54,912 nucleotides of DNA from Rhizophagus sp. LPA8_4_AMF (GCA_021464525.1 JADRCO010000099.1:1-54912); one strand, 5' to 3'. Shown: positions 45,362-54,912, counted from the stretch's first letter. Numbers and translations are program-made. Notes: generated from the letters alone by a model not told the origin.

Positions 45362-46783
45362 TTAAATAATTTTTTTATGAGGTTGAATTCGAAATTGACC
45401 AGGGTAGCGTAATGATGCTACTGGATAAAGTTTTGATGGTAAATTATTCCATGTTGATACTTCTGGATACTTTATACCATTGATTGTAAAAGCACAAGTT
45501 TTTTTATTCATATCTAAGTGAACAGTAATTCTTGCACCATCTCCGAATGGTGGACAGTAATTTCTTATATTATATCCAGAATTATAACAATAACCATTAG
45601 AACCCAATACCCATCCAGTAAGTTGATATCCTGCAAAATCTTCATAGTTTAAATTTTCTGATGCTACTCCAATCCAAGAAGCATTACAAGTTTTCTCAAT
45701 AATAACGTCCCATTCAAAACTATAATTATTTTCTAATACTATTTTAGCTCTAACACTTCTCCATGATCCAAGACCATTTGATGTTCTTACAAATTTCCCA
45801 TTATCTTCAATAATAAGTTTTGATCCACATGCTGTCTCATCCCAAACATAATCAGATTCATTAATTCTATATAATGTTCCCCGAATATCATTTAAATTGA
45901 AATTATTTGATTTTGTATTATATCGATAAATATTTAAAATTATTTTATCTGGGATAATTTCTAGTGGCTCGATGATATCAACTAATATTGAACCTTTAAT
46001 TCTCCTGAAATCAATAAATGCAACCAAAGGTTCCAATTCTTTAGCAACTTTTTGATGATCGGTAATAGGTTCACTTCCCACTTCTATTTGGTCTATTTGG
46101 TCTATTTGGTCTAAGGTTGGCAATCGTTTCAAAAGAGATTTAAATGCATCATTAGAAACTTGTTTTGCTACAAGAATAGCACTATATCGAAAAACTTCAT
46201 ATTCTCGGGTTATAAAAGGCTTTTTTTTTTCATGTGTACAAGATAAAAGATATTGAAGACCTGCAATAGATAATCGACCAAATTCAATGGTATTTAATGG
46301 AATAATAGCTACCGCTTCAACCAATAAATTTAGTAGAATGTTATCTTCCGTTAATGGCATTTTTCCTGCAAATTTAGATAATAATTCTGGTGAATAATTT
46401 TCGGTAGGATTTTTTTCTAATATATTTTTGAAAACTTTTATAATAAAATCCTGAAGGTCTGGTAATTGAAAATAGTCGGCAGCGTAAAAAGCTTCAATCG
46501 TATTATCTTTTGTTAAAGTTCCTTCTTTTATTGACCCAGTATAAGTATATTCTAATATAATTTCCATTATTGCGGAATTAATCTTTGGAAAAGAAATTTG
46601 ATTTTCATAACTTTCTTTCATTCCATTATAAAGTAATCCATCAAATACTTCGGATCTTGCTGCTAAAATTGCTCTACAACCATATAATTTCTTTTCATCT
46701 TCACATAAAATTTCTATATCACTATATTTAGGATTATTTATTAATAATCTTAAATCATTTTCTAATGAATATCCTCTCATCAT
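45362..46783 (-). CDS. BTB/POZ-BACK-SPRY domain protein (473 aa), array member 2
   Basis: Single exon with the same plan as member 1: BTB at about 10-115, BACK-like to about 260, SPRY at about 320-465 (WIGVASENLNYEDFAGYQ, GWVLGSNGYCYNSG, VHLDMNKKTCAFTING, LYPVASL). The start reads M-M-R-G-Y-S-L-E; either Met could be used. A 9-base unit (TATTTGGTC on the + strand) is repeated three times and gives DQIDQIDQI at about residue 230, only in this protein and in member 3. From about residue 130 to the end it is nearly identical to member 3, and its last 110 residues nearly identical to the member at 53188, so the C-terminal halves have been homogenised. BTB changes such as FDGLLYNG (Arg to Gly) and the IMEIILEY segment distinguish it. 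Function as for the other members. Confidence 0.9.
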   Translation of the reverse strand: MMRGYSLENDLRLLINNPKYSDIEILCEDEKKLYGCRAILAARSEVFDGLLYNGMKESYENQISFPKINSAIMEIILEYTYTGSIKEGTLTKDNTIEAFYAADYFQLPDLQDFIIKVFKNILEKNPTENYSPELLSKFAGKMPLTEDNILLNLLVEAVAIIPLNTIEFGRLSIAGLQYLLSCTHEKKKPFITREYEVFRYSAILVAKQVSNDAFKSLLKRLPTLDQIDQIDQIEVGSEPITDHQKVAKELEPLVAFIDFRRIKGSILVDIIEPLEIIPDKIILNIYRYNTKSNNFNLNDIRGTLYRINESDYVWDETACGSKLIIEDNGKFVRTSNGLGSWRSVRAKIVLENNYSFEWDVIIEKTCNASWIGVASENLNYEDFAGYQLTGWVLGSNGYCYNSGYNIRNYCPPFGDGARITVHLDMNKKTCAFTINGIKYPEVSTWNNLPSKLYPVASLRYPGQFRIQPHKKII

Positions 46784-47425
46784 TTTTTTTTTTTTAAAAA
46801 AAAAAAAATTTTTTTTTCGTATTCCAATATTTTGTCACAGAGTTAGATAAAAAAGTATTAGCATAAAAAATTCTTACGATACGTTTTTCAACGAATTACA
46901 GTATAGGATGATCCCGTGCATTATTTATTTATTTTAATTCTTTGAAAATGGATCCACATTTATTTACGTCAAAAATCATTTGTTTTAAATAATAATCAGT
47001 ATATTACAGGCAAACTCAATCAAGTTATTAAGCAAATTCTAGGGACTTGAATTGGGTTATTAGTCACATGTCATTTGGGTCATTAAAAAATTATATCATA
47101 TGATCTCATAATTCTGGCCAAAATTTATTTATACAATTTCAAGGTTAAAATATGTCACGTGATATTATGAATTTGCAGTTATATTAAATGACTCAAACGA
47201 TAAAATGACCAAAAGACCAGGTTATTTGACATCACAGTAAATAACTGACAAGTGATAAATAACAATATTAACAAATTCATATTATCACTTCTAGTAAGTA
47301 TTTTTTTTTTTTTTTCGTCATGAATTAAGTCTCGATTTTACTAAATTTCATTTAAATTTGGTCCACGTTCTCATTTATAGTTATAAAATAATGAGCAAAA
47401 TTTTTTTATTCTAAAATCTTCGCAA
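46784..47425 (-). repeat. BTB-array spacer, copy B
   Basis: Homologous to 44769-45361 across its whole length, with about 50 more bases from indels (for example ACTTGAATTGGGTTATTAGTCACATG near 47046, absent from copy A). It acts as upstream region of member 2 and 3' flank of member 3. No gene lies inside. Confidence 0.75.
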
Positions 47426-48847
47426 TTAAATAATTTTTTTATGAGGTTGAATTCGAAATTGACCAGGGTAGCGTAATGATGCTACTGGATAAAGTTTTGA
47501 TGGTAAATTATTCCATGTTGATACTTCTGGATACTTTATACCATTGATTGTAAAAGCACAAGTTTTTTTATTCATATCTAAGTGAACAGTAATTCTTGCA
47601 CCATCTCCGAATGGTGGACAGTAATTGTTTATATAATTTCTAGAATTATAACAATAACCATTAGAACCCAATACCCATCCAGTAGATTGATATCCTGCAA
47701 AATCTTCATAGTTTAAATTTTCTGATGCTACTCCAATCCAAGAAGCATTACAAGTTTTCTCAATAATAACGTCCCATTCAAAACTATAATTATTTTCTAA
47801 TACTATTTTAGCTCTAACACTTCTCCATGATCCAAGACCATTTGATGTTCTTACAAATTTCCCATTATCTTCAATAATAAGTTTTGATCCACATGCTGTC
47901 TCATCCCAAACATAATCAGATTCATTAATTCTATATAATGTTCCCCGAATATCATTTAAATTGAAATTATTTGATTTTGTATTATATCGATAAATATTTA
48001 AAATTATTTTATCTGGGATAATTTCTAGTGGCTCGATGATATCAACTAATATTGAACCTTTAATTCTCCTGAAATCAATAAATGCAACCAAAGGTTCCAA
48101 TTCTTTAGCAACTTTTTGATGATCGGTAATAGGTTCACTTCCCACTTCTATTTGGTCTATTTGGTCTATTTGGTCTAAGGTTGGCAATCGTTTCAAAAGA
48201 GATTTAAATGCATCATTAGAAACTTGTTTTGCTACAAGAATGGCACTATATCGAAAAACTTCATATTCTCGAGTTATAAAAGGCTTTTCTTTTTCATGTG
48301 TACAAGATAAAAGATATTGAAGACCTGTAATAGATAATCGACCAAATTCAATAGTATTTAATGGAATAATAGCTACCGCTTCGACCAATAAATTTAGTAG
48401 AATGTTATCTTCTGTTAATGGCATTTTTCCTGCAAATTTAGATAATAATTCTGGTGAATAATTTTCGGTAGGATTTTTTTCTAATGTATTTTTGAAAACT
48501 TTCATAATAAAATCCTGAAGGTCTGGTAATTGAAAATAGTCAGCAGCGTAAAAAGCTTCAATTATATTATCCTTTGTTAAAGATTCTTCTTTAATTGATC
48601 CCGTATAAGTATATTCTAATACAATTTCCATTCCGACGGAATTAATTTTTGGAAAAGAAATTTTGTTTTCATAACTTTCTTTCATCCCATTATAAAGTAA
48701 TCTATCAAATACTTCGGATCTTGCTGCTAAAATTGCTCTACAACCATATAATTTCTTTTCATCGTCACATAAAATCTCTATATCACTATATTTTGGATTA
48801 TTTACCAATAAGCTTAAATCTTTTTCTAATGAATATCCTCTCGTCAT
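47426..48847 (-). CDS. BTB/POZ-BACK-SPRY domain protein (473 aa), array member 3
   Basis: Single exon. The BTB part (MTRGYSLEKDLSLLVNN, CDDEKKLYG, AARSEVFDRLLYNG) is closest to members 1 and 4, while residues about 130-473 are almost identical to member 2, including the DQIDQIDQI repeat and the one-residue loss in WIGVASEN. The SPRY region differs from member 2 mainly at a surface loop (CYNSRNYINNY against CYNSGYNIRNY, and QSTGW against QLTGW), which is where SPRY domains usually contact ligands. Its upstream DNA differs from the array spacers and carries the GTAC motif (48910-48926) shared with the genes at 1-245 and 3380, so its promoter has another origin from that of members 1 and 2. Probable cullin-3 adaptor, target unknown. 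Confidence 0.9.
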   Translation of the reverse strand: MTRGYSLEKDLSLLVNNPKYSDIEILCDDEKKLYGCRAILAARSEVFDRLLYNGMKESYENKISFPKINSVGMEIVLEYTYTGSIKEESLTKDNIIEAFYAADYFQLPDLQDFIMKVFKNTLEKNPTENYSPELLSKFAGKMPLTEDNILLNLLVEAVAIIPLNTIEFGRLSITGLQYLLSCTHEKEKPFITREYEVFRYSAILVAKQVSNDAFKSLLKRLPTLDQIDQIDQIEVGSEPITDHQKVAKELEPLVAFIDFRRIKGSILVDIIEPLEIIPDKIILNIYRYNTKSNNFNLNDIRGTLYRINESDYVWDETACGSKLIIEDNGKFVRTSNGLGSWRSVRAKIVLENNYSFEWDVIIEKTCNASWIGVASENLNYEDFAGYQSTGWVLGSNGYCYNSRNYINNYCPPFGDGARITVHLDMNKKTCAFTINGIKYPEVSTWNNLPSKLYPVASLRYPGQFRIQPHKKII

Positions 48848-49344
48848 TTCTTGGAAAAATTTATTATTTTAAAAAAAATCTTTCAGTCGAGGGCTTAAAA
48901 GCTTGCTTTTGTACTATGTTGTACTGTACTACGTACCCATTGGCTGTCCCTTATGGTCGTACGTATAAAGAAACTCGTACTTCTTTTTATATCTTTGTCA
49001 TCCCATTATGAAGTAATCCGTACTAAATTACGATAAGAAATGTATATTTATTTTTATATTAAAATTTTAAACTATTTATAAAAATAGTGATACAAAAAAC
49101 TTTTTTTATAATCGCTATCTTATAGTATTTCCATGTAAAAAATAATTCATAAGAAATTAATTAATTGAAATAAAGAGATAATAACAGATAACAGATAATG
49201 ATGATAATTTCGCAGTTTTTTACTATTATAAAAGGATTTTAACAATGCAGTTTTGATCAAATCTTACAAATCGCCAACATTATAACCCCAGAATCATTAT
49301 ATGTGCTTTCATTATTTTGTTGAAAAAAATTTAGAAATATTTTC
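48848..49344. other. Upstream region of array member 3
   Basis: Contains the GTAC motif at 48910-48926 and otherwise AT-rich DNA. The + strand frame 48649-49011 is mainly the antisense of the BTB start and is not called. No RNA gene or repeat with clear ends is seen. Confidence 0.5.
48910..48926 (-). promoter_or_regulatory. Shared upstream motif of BTB genes, copy 3
   Basis: TGTACTATGTTGTACTG (+ strand), 63 bases upstream of the start of array member 3. See the copy at 320-336 for the comparison. Confidence 0.4.
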
Positions 49345-49774
49345 TAAGTTTTGATCCACATGCTGCCTCGTCCCAAACATAATTGGAAGTTTGGAATAAT
49401 TTGACATGGGCGCTCCACGAATATAATTTCTATTGGAATTAATTGATTTTGTATTTATATATCGATATATATTTAAAATCAATAAATTCAACCAAAGGCT
49501 CCAATTCTTTAGCAACGTTTTGATGTATGATCGGAAGTACTGATTGTTCTATTTATTCTAAGGTTGATAACCGTTCAATAAGAGTTTTATATGTATCATT
49601 GGAAACTTGCTACCGTTTCAACCGACGAATCTAAAAGAATATTATTTTCTGTTAATGCCATTGTTTCTGCAAGTTTAGATAGTAACTCTGGTGAGTAGCT
49701 TTCATTGTAATTTTTTCTAATGTATTTTTGAAAGATTTAATAATAATAAATTCCTGAAGGAACTGGAATGAAAA
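49345..49774 (-). pseudogene. BTB-SPRY pseudogene, middle fragment
   Basis: The minus strand from 49774 resumes a BTB-SPRY protein at FQFLQEFIIIKSFKNTLEKI (the FQLPDLQDF position) and then passes through frameshifts. Later words are VSNDTYKTLIERLSTLE (about 49557-49610), AKELEPLVEFIDF (about 49470-49510) and YVWDEAACGSKL (about 49347-49380). Most of the region between EFIDF and the SPRY start is deleted: the text jumps to ILNIYRY. The SPRY domain is cut after GSKL. It joins the N-terminal fragment at 52388-52685, from which it is separated by about 2.6 kb. No product is expected; the open frame 49312-49515 is part of this relic in a shifted frame. Confidence 0.85.
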
Positions 49775-52377
49775 AAATGTGGGCTTACATTTGGTTTATT
49801 CATCTCTCTTTTTAACATTCGGTTATCATTATAGTCTATTGAGTTTCGTCTTTCCCTTAATGAATAAGATTTACTAACCGTGGTTGTTATCTTAGATGTT
49901 TTCTTGCATCCTTTGGTTTCCTGTAATATGAATTATGAGCACTATGAGTAAAGATCCTTTAGCTGAATTCTCCTCCAGATTCAAATCGAATGTGCACGCC
50001 GCAGCGATGAGACCAGGTACTCATGTCTGGGCGCTCTTCTTCCCCATACCGCAGAACAGGGTGTAGCACATGTAAAAACACTAACCAATTTACGCCTTAA
50101 CGCCAAAGTTTTTTCTTTTTCTCTATTTGGATTTAGGTTATTTATTAGGATCCCTAATTCAGCCGCATAACTATTATACGACCATTATATTGTTCCCTAC
50201 TTCCAAGTACTTTTCAATAAAAACAGCCCCACTCCTTGTCCCCCCATTACGTATAAGGCTGTTCCCAAAACTCTTAAAATGAGGTACAACATTAAAATAG
50301 AATACTTTGGTATATAAATAAGTACGTACGAATAAACTCTCACATAGTGAATTTTCGAAAAATATCTTCAGTTATTGATGATATAAAGAAAAATTCAGTA
50401 AATTATTAAAGATTAAGAAAAGTTTTATTTAATGATTAAACAAAGTTACCTCAGACGTGTTTTTACAGTCGTTAGAAACTTTACTGAGTTATAATATTTA
50501 ACAATTAAACCTCAGACGCGATTTACAGATAAATAATTTGCTGTTTATATGTGAAAATCTGTAATCATATGATGAATTGCTAACTACATGACTTCATCGA
50601 TTCTTAACGTGCTTACATATCATAGTATCTCAAACATATTTAGAGGAAAATTCAAAATTTCAAAGAAGCCGGAGTGATTGTCTGGTGGAGTAAACAGATA
50701 CTGAGATTTCTTTCGCTGGATCGCAATTTTTTTTTTAGTCAAAAAACTTTCAAAATAGGAAAAATATAAGTATTATTTTCTTAATAATATGTTGTAAATA
50801 TATTGTGTGATGTCAATCATGTATTGCTTCTTCAAGAATTATTACTAGGCGGTGATTACTGCATTATTTTTAATAAAATTATTATTAAGCGATGATATAT
50901 AAAATCACCCGAAGTCTATTTTGTGATCGATTCCTGATGTAGTATAAATTTGAATTTCCCCCTTCCCCTCAACGTGGTGATCAGGTGACAAGAAGTTTTT
51001 TAAGACTTTGGCTAAGTCAGCAACAAATAGTAATTACATATTACATAAGTCATATAAACATAACTAAATAAATAATTTGATATATCTAATTTATTAAGAC
51101 TATTTGATTTTGAATTATTGTGCAAAGTTTTTCAATAATAACATTCTTAGGACTAGCACGTTGAAGAAATTTTTAACATTCAAATTTAAATATGATTTTC
51201 TATATGTTTTTCAATCATATTCCTTTTTTTTTTGTAACACTGACAGTTGTTAGGAAGTAGAGGATTTACAACCACTGATACTACTGATAGCCTCTCTTTA
51301 TTCCTAAGAGGTACGCGCTATTCAAGGTGCCTTAATTTCCAATAAATTTAATAAATTTGAACCTTTATTTGTCCTATTAAAAAAAAAAAAATTAATTTTA
51401 TAAAGGTATAATTTGATGCATATAATTCTGTAATTTGTACAATTAATGATGTGAAATTTTACATTTTTCAGATAAAAGTATCTAAATATTACATTTCCTT
51501 TCCATTAATATTGAATATTTTAAAGAATAATGTAAATATTGCGAAAAGATACTGTACGTATTAGAGAATCTCATTTCTTATCACACGCCAAAGATACGCT
51601 CTATCTGCTAAAAAGAAAAGATGATCAATCAAATAACTTCAAGTGATTATTTAATATTGATAAGCAAAACTGTAAACTTTGTAGCGTAAACCCTTACTTT
51701 AAAATTAATATACTCACTCGGTAACAAGGTAAAGCTAATCGATGCTGCTAAATTCTGATAATATTACTAGAAATTAACCACATCATCGAACTTCCATCTG
51801 TACCCGACTCTTTTTACTATATCCATTATTAATTTCTGATGCTAACGTCGAATGTAAATGATGATGTATAATTTGAATGATATGATATTGAAACTTCAAC
51901 AGAACATCTCGTTTTATATCAGATAATGTTGGAATTTTAAAGTTGGGAATATTTAGCCCATGATCCATTAAAAAATTTAACCGTATTATTTGGTCAAAAA
52001 GAAATTTCTTCTTAAAGTTACAACTTAACGGATGCTATCTATCAATTTAATAATAATAATAAAATAATAAAAAAAAAAAAATCTAAAAAAAAATCAGCTA
52101 TTTATTAATACGAAACAAATAGTTGTATGCTTGTATCAGCTTTATCTATGTCAAATTATTTCTTGGAGCGACTATATGTCTATGTACTTATGAAAAATTT
52201 AGGCCACGAGCGTTTGAGTGCGTTTCTCCGTCCACTCATGTTAACGGGTTCTAAAGAATTTTGATGGACAAAATGAGAGTTCGGCGGATTTATATAATCT
52301 TTTAATGTTTGGCAAATGCAGATGTATAACAACACACAAGCCCAAAATAAAACAACAACTTTTCCTATTACGGTAGG
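49775..52377. mobile_element. About 2.6 kb of foreign DNA splitting a BTB-SPRY pseudogene
   Basis: The two fragments of the pseudogene break at the same codons (DYFQLP/DLQDF). The word CTGG(T)AA(T)TGAAAA occurs at the left junction (49763-49774) and, as CTCGGTAATTGAAAA, at the right junction (52378-52392), as a degenerate target duplication of an insertion would. The inserted DNA has no intact gene. It includes a GC-richer patch at about 49960-50070 (GTGCACGCCGCAGCGATGAG), AT-rich stretches, and short open frames at 51783-51968 and 52180-52410 (minus) without recognisable domains. Subterminal GGGCTT words near both ends face each other (GTGGGCTTACATTTGG; reversed right end TTTTGGGCTTGTGTG), but no convincing long inverted or direct terminal repeat is seen. 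It may be a decayed transposon or DNA moved by repair; the class is undetermined. Confidence 0.5.
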
Positions 52378-52387
52378 CTCGGTAATT

Positions 52388-52685
52388 GAAAACGTAAAAG
52401 CTTCAATCATATTATCCTTTGTTAAAAATTCTTCTTTAGCTGATCCCGTATGGCATATTCTAATACAACCTACATCTCAGAAGAATTAACCTTTGGAAAA
52501 GAAATTTGAGTTTCGTAACTTTCGTTTATTCCATTATAAAGTAATCTATCAAATATTTCGGAACTTACTGCTAAAATTGCTCTACAACCGTATAATTTCC
52601 CTTCATCTTCGCATAAAATTTCTATATCGCTGTGGATTGTTTATTAAAAATCTAAATCTTGTTCTAATGAATATCCTCTTGTCAT
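52388..52685 (-). pseudogene. BTB-SPRY pseudogene, N-terminal fragment
   Basis: ATG at 52685 opens MTRGYSLEQDLDF, then a frameshift and stops in the stretch corresponding to LINNPKYSD. The BTB domain continues recognisably (SDIEILCEDEGKLYGCRAIL, SSEIFDRLLYNGINESYE, QISFPKVN) with an in-frame TAG in place of a Glu or Met codon, and ends in FSITEP at the break with the foreign DNA. Its upstream region (52686-53187) is an ordinary array spacer, so this was once a regular array member between members 3 and 4. Confidence 0.85.
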
Positions 52686-53187
52686 ATTTTTTATTTTAAA
52701 AAAACAAAAATTCTTTTTTTCGTAATTCCAATATTTGATGCCGCAGATTTTATTACAATACGTTTTTCAATGCCAATCACAGTATAGGATCTAGTGCATT
52801 ACTTTTTTAAAAAATTTTAATTCTATGAAAATAAAACCACATTTATTTACATCAAAAACCATTTGTACAGTAATCAGTTTATTAACAGGCATTAAACAAA
52901 TTCATTAATCACGTCATTTGGAAAGTCATTAAAATTATATCATAATTCTGGCCAAAATTTATTTATATAATTTCGAGGATAATTCTATAGTTATATTTAA
53001 ATGACTCTAACGATAAAATGACCAAATGACCAGGTCGTTTGATATCACAGTAAATAACTGGCAAGTGATAAATAACAAAATTAATAAAATTCATATTATC
53101 ACTTCTAGTAAGTTTTTTTTTTCTTGTCACGTATTAAATCTCGATTTACTAAATTTCATTTAAATCCCTCCACGTTCACATTTATAG
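52686..53187 (-). repeat. BTB-array spacer, copy C
   Basis: Homologous to the spacers at 44769 and 46784 but shorter, with several deletions. It keeps TTCCAATATTTGATGCCGCAGA, CAGTATAGGAT, GGCCAAAATTTATTTATA and the AATGACCAAATGACCAGGTCGTTTGATATC inverted block. It is the upstream region of the pseudogene and the 3' flank of the gene at 53188. Confidence 0.7.
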
Positions 53188-54657
53188 TTAAAAAATAATG
53201 AACAAAAATTTTTTTATTTTAAGATCTTCGAAATTAATATTTTTTTTATGAGGTTGAATTCGAAATTGACCGGGATAATACAATGACGCTACTGGGTAAA
53301 GTTTTGATGGTAAATTATTCCATGTTGATACTTCTGGATACTTTATACCATTGATTGTAAAAGCACAAGTTTTTTTATTCATATCTAAGTGAACAGTAAT
53401 TCTTGCACCATCTCCGAATGGTGGACAGTAATTTCTTATATTATATCCAGAATTATAACAATAACCATTAGAACCCAATACCCATCCAGTAAGTTGATAT
53501 CCTGCAAAATCTTCATAGTTTAAATTTTCTGATGCTACTCCAATCCATGAAGCACTACAAGCCTTCTCAATAATAACGTCCCATTCATAAATACCATTAT
53601 TTTCTAATGTCAATTTAGCTCTAACACTTCTCCATGGTCCAAGACCATTTGGTGCTCTTATAACTTTTCCATTATTCTCAATAATAACTCCTGATCCACA
53701 TGCTGTATTATCCCAAATATAATCAGATTCATTAATTTTATATATTGGTATGGGCATTCCTCGGATATCATTTAAATTGGAATTATTTGATTTTATACAT
53801 TGTCGATAAACATTTAAAATTATTTTGGTTTGGACAATTTCTAGTGGCTCGATGATATCAACTAATATTGAACCTTTAATTCTTCTGAAGTCAATGAATT
53901 CAACCAAAGGTTCCAATTCTCTAGCAATTTTTTGATGATCCGAGATAGGTTCATTTTCTACTTGGATTGAATTCTCTAATTGGTCTAAGATTGGCAATCG
54001 TTTCAAAAGAGATTTAAATGCATCATTAGAAACTTGTTTTGCTACAAGAATAGCACTATACCGAAAAAGTTCATATTCTCGGGTAGCAAAAGGCTTTTCT
54101 TTTTCATTTGTACAAGATAAAAGATATTGAAGTCCTGTAATAGATAATCGACCAAATTCAATAGTATTTAATGGAATAATTGCTACTGCTTCAACCAATA
54201 AGTTTAGTAGAATATTATCTTCTGTTAATGGCATTTTTCCTGCAACTTTAGATAATAATTCTGGTGAATAATTTCCAGTAGGATTTTTTTCTAATGTATT
54301 TTTGAAAACTTTCATAGTAAAATCCTGAAGGTCTGGTAATTGAAAATAGTCAGCAGCGTAAAAAGCTTCAATTATATTATCCTTTGTTAAAGATTCTTCT
54401 TTAATTGATCCCGTATAAGTATATTCTAATACAATTTCCATTCCAGTAGAATTAATCTTTGGAAAAGAAATTTGGGTTTCATAACTTTCTTTCATTCCAT
54501 TGTAAAGTAATCTATCAAATACTTCGGACCTTGCAGCTAAAATTGCTCTACAACCATGTAATTTCTTTTTATCTTCACATAAAATTTCTATATCACTATA
54601 CTTTGGATTATTTACTAATAATCTTAAATCTTTTTCTAATGAATATCCTTTCGCCAT
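53188..54657 (-). CDS. BTB/POZ-BACK-SPRY domain protein (489 aa), array member 4
   Basis: Single exon, ATG at 54657 (MAKGYSLEKDLRLLVNN). BTB at residues about 10-115, BACK-like to about 260, SPRY at about 320-465 (YIWDNTACGSGVIIENNG, WIGVASENLNYEDFAGYQ, GWVLGSNGYCYNSG, LYPVASL). The N-terminal half is closest to member 1 (YETQISFPKINSTGMEIVLE), whereas from WIGVASEN onward it equals member 2, so it is a mosaic. GSGV replaces GSKL at the start of SPRY, and a four-residue insertion (MPIPIYK) precedes it. It is the longest member because the frame runs on beyond the usual HKK end into NINFEDLKIKKF and a hydrophobic tail. Its upstream DNA is unlike the array spacers and carries a long hairpin at 54748-54825. 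Probable cullin-3 adaptor. Confidence 0.9.
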   Translation of the reverse strand: MAKGYSLEKDLRLLVNNPKYSDIEILCEDKKKLHGCRAILAARSEVFDRLLYNGMKESYETQISFPKINSTGMEIVLEYTYTGSIKEESLTKDNIIEAFYAADYFQLPDLQDFTMKVFKNTLEKNPTGNYSPELLSKVAGKMPLTEDNILLNLLVEAVAIIPLNTIEFGRLSITGLQYLLSCTNEKEKPFATREYELFRYSAILVAKQVSNDAFKSLLKRLPILDQLENSIQVENEPISDHQKIARELEPLVEFIDFRRIKGSILVDIIEPLEIVQTKIILNVYRQCIKSNNSNLNDIRGMPIPIYKINESDYIWDNTACGSGVIIENNGKVIRAPNGLGPWRSVRAKLTLENNGIYEWDVIIEKACSASWIGVASENLNYEDFAGYQLTGWVLGSNGYCYNSGYNIRNYCPPFGDGARITVHLDMNKKTCAFTINGIKYPEVSTWNNLPSKLYPVASLYYPGQFRIQPHKKNINFEDLKIKKFLFIIF

Positions 54658-54747
54658 TTTAAGTTTTTTTTTTTTTTTAGTTTCAATGAGAATATAAATA
54701 ATATTTTGATGTCGATTTTTTACAAATTTACTAGATTATATTATTTA

Positions 54748-54825
54748 GGTCACAGGACCAAATGATTGGATGAAAATGGGCCACATAGTGGCCATTTTCA
54801 CCAACCAATGAGGGGCCCTGTGACC
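54748..54825. repeat. 78-base hairpin-forming inverted repeat
   Basis: GGTCACAGGACC...GATTGG faces CCAATGAGGGGCCCTGTGACC, and inside it TGAAAATGGGCCAC faces GTGGCCATTTTCA with a three-base loop. The pairing is nearly continuous, so a cruciform or RNA hairpin of about 35 base pairs is possible. The CACAGG/CCTGTG outer ends recall the ends of the element at 10296-10825. It lies about 90 bases upstream of the start of array member 4, in its probable promoter. It may be a tiny MITE. Confidence 0.7.
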
Positions 54826-54912
54826 GATATACCCCCTGGAAACTTATATGTGAACTCCCAGGATTTTTTGAAGATTTTTTATAATATAAATACCCAAATA
54901 TGATTGGCTAAA

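Noticed and set aside
47-54662. A recurring + strand ORF beginning MEKKFG(Y/F)HNFLS at 47, 4576, 48649, 52493 and 54459
   Set aside because: It is the exact antisense of the conserved BTB N-terminus in each paralogue. Its conservation follows from that of the sense protein, and it also remains 'open' over the pseudogene, so it is not an independent gene family.

Overview
The window looks like nuclear DNA of a very AT-rich filamentous fungus. It has many short introns (mostly about 50-120 bases), long A/T runs, expanded F-box and BTB substrate-adaptor families and many small inverted-repeat elements. This fits an arbuscular mycorrhizal fungus of the Rhizophagus type (Glomeromycotina). That assignment is by gene-family style, not by a marker gene.

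Layout. 1-4774: the start of a BTB protein running off the left edge, a decayed Lys/Glu-rich gene, and one complete BTB-SPRY gene. 6515-8158: an intronless F-box gene. 8449-21547: a tandem array of four short-chain dehydrogenase genes of the HSD17B10 type, each with 8 exons on the + strand; three are intact and the fourth is a pseudogene. The units of this array have taken different insertions, several with clear terminal inverted repeats and target-site duplications, and the sister unit often keeps the empty site. 21548-27324: long gene-poor stretch with one heavily decayed minus-strand coding relic.

27325-37201: the conserved core. A 24-exon minus-strand gene for GUF1/LepA (mitochondrial elongation factor 4) and a 28-exon plus-strand gene for a WDR6-like tRNA-methylation cofactor are divergent and share a 147-base promoter. 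I rebuilt both exon by exon, and both read through in frame from ATG to stop. 37236-42285: two more intronless F-box genes. 43356-54657: a minus-strand tandem array of BTB-SPRY genes (four intact, one pseudogene split by about 2.6 kb of foreign DNA) with repeated spacers and signs of gene conversion.

How the parts fit together. F-box proteins normally serve SCF (cullin-1) ubiquitin ligases and BTB-BACK proteins normally serve cullin-3 ligases. The duplicating genes here are therefore mostly ubiquitin-ligase adaptors with divergent target-binding halves (leucine-rich regions or SPRY), next to a duplicating metabolic dehydrogenase. The GUF1/WDR6 pair concerns translation and tRNA modification and appears stable and single-copy within the window.
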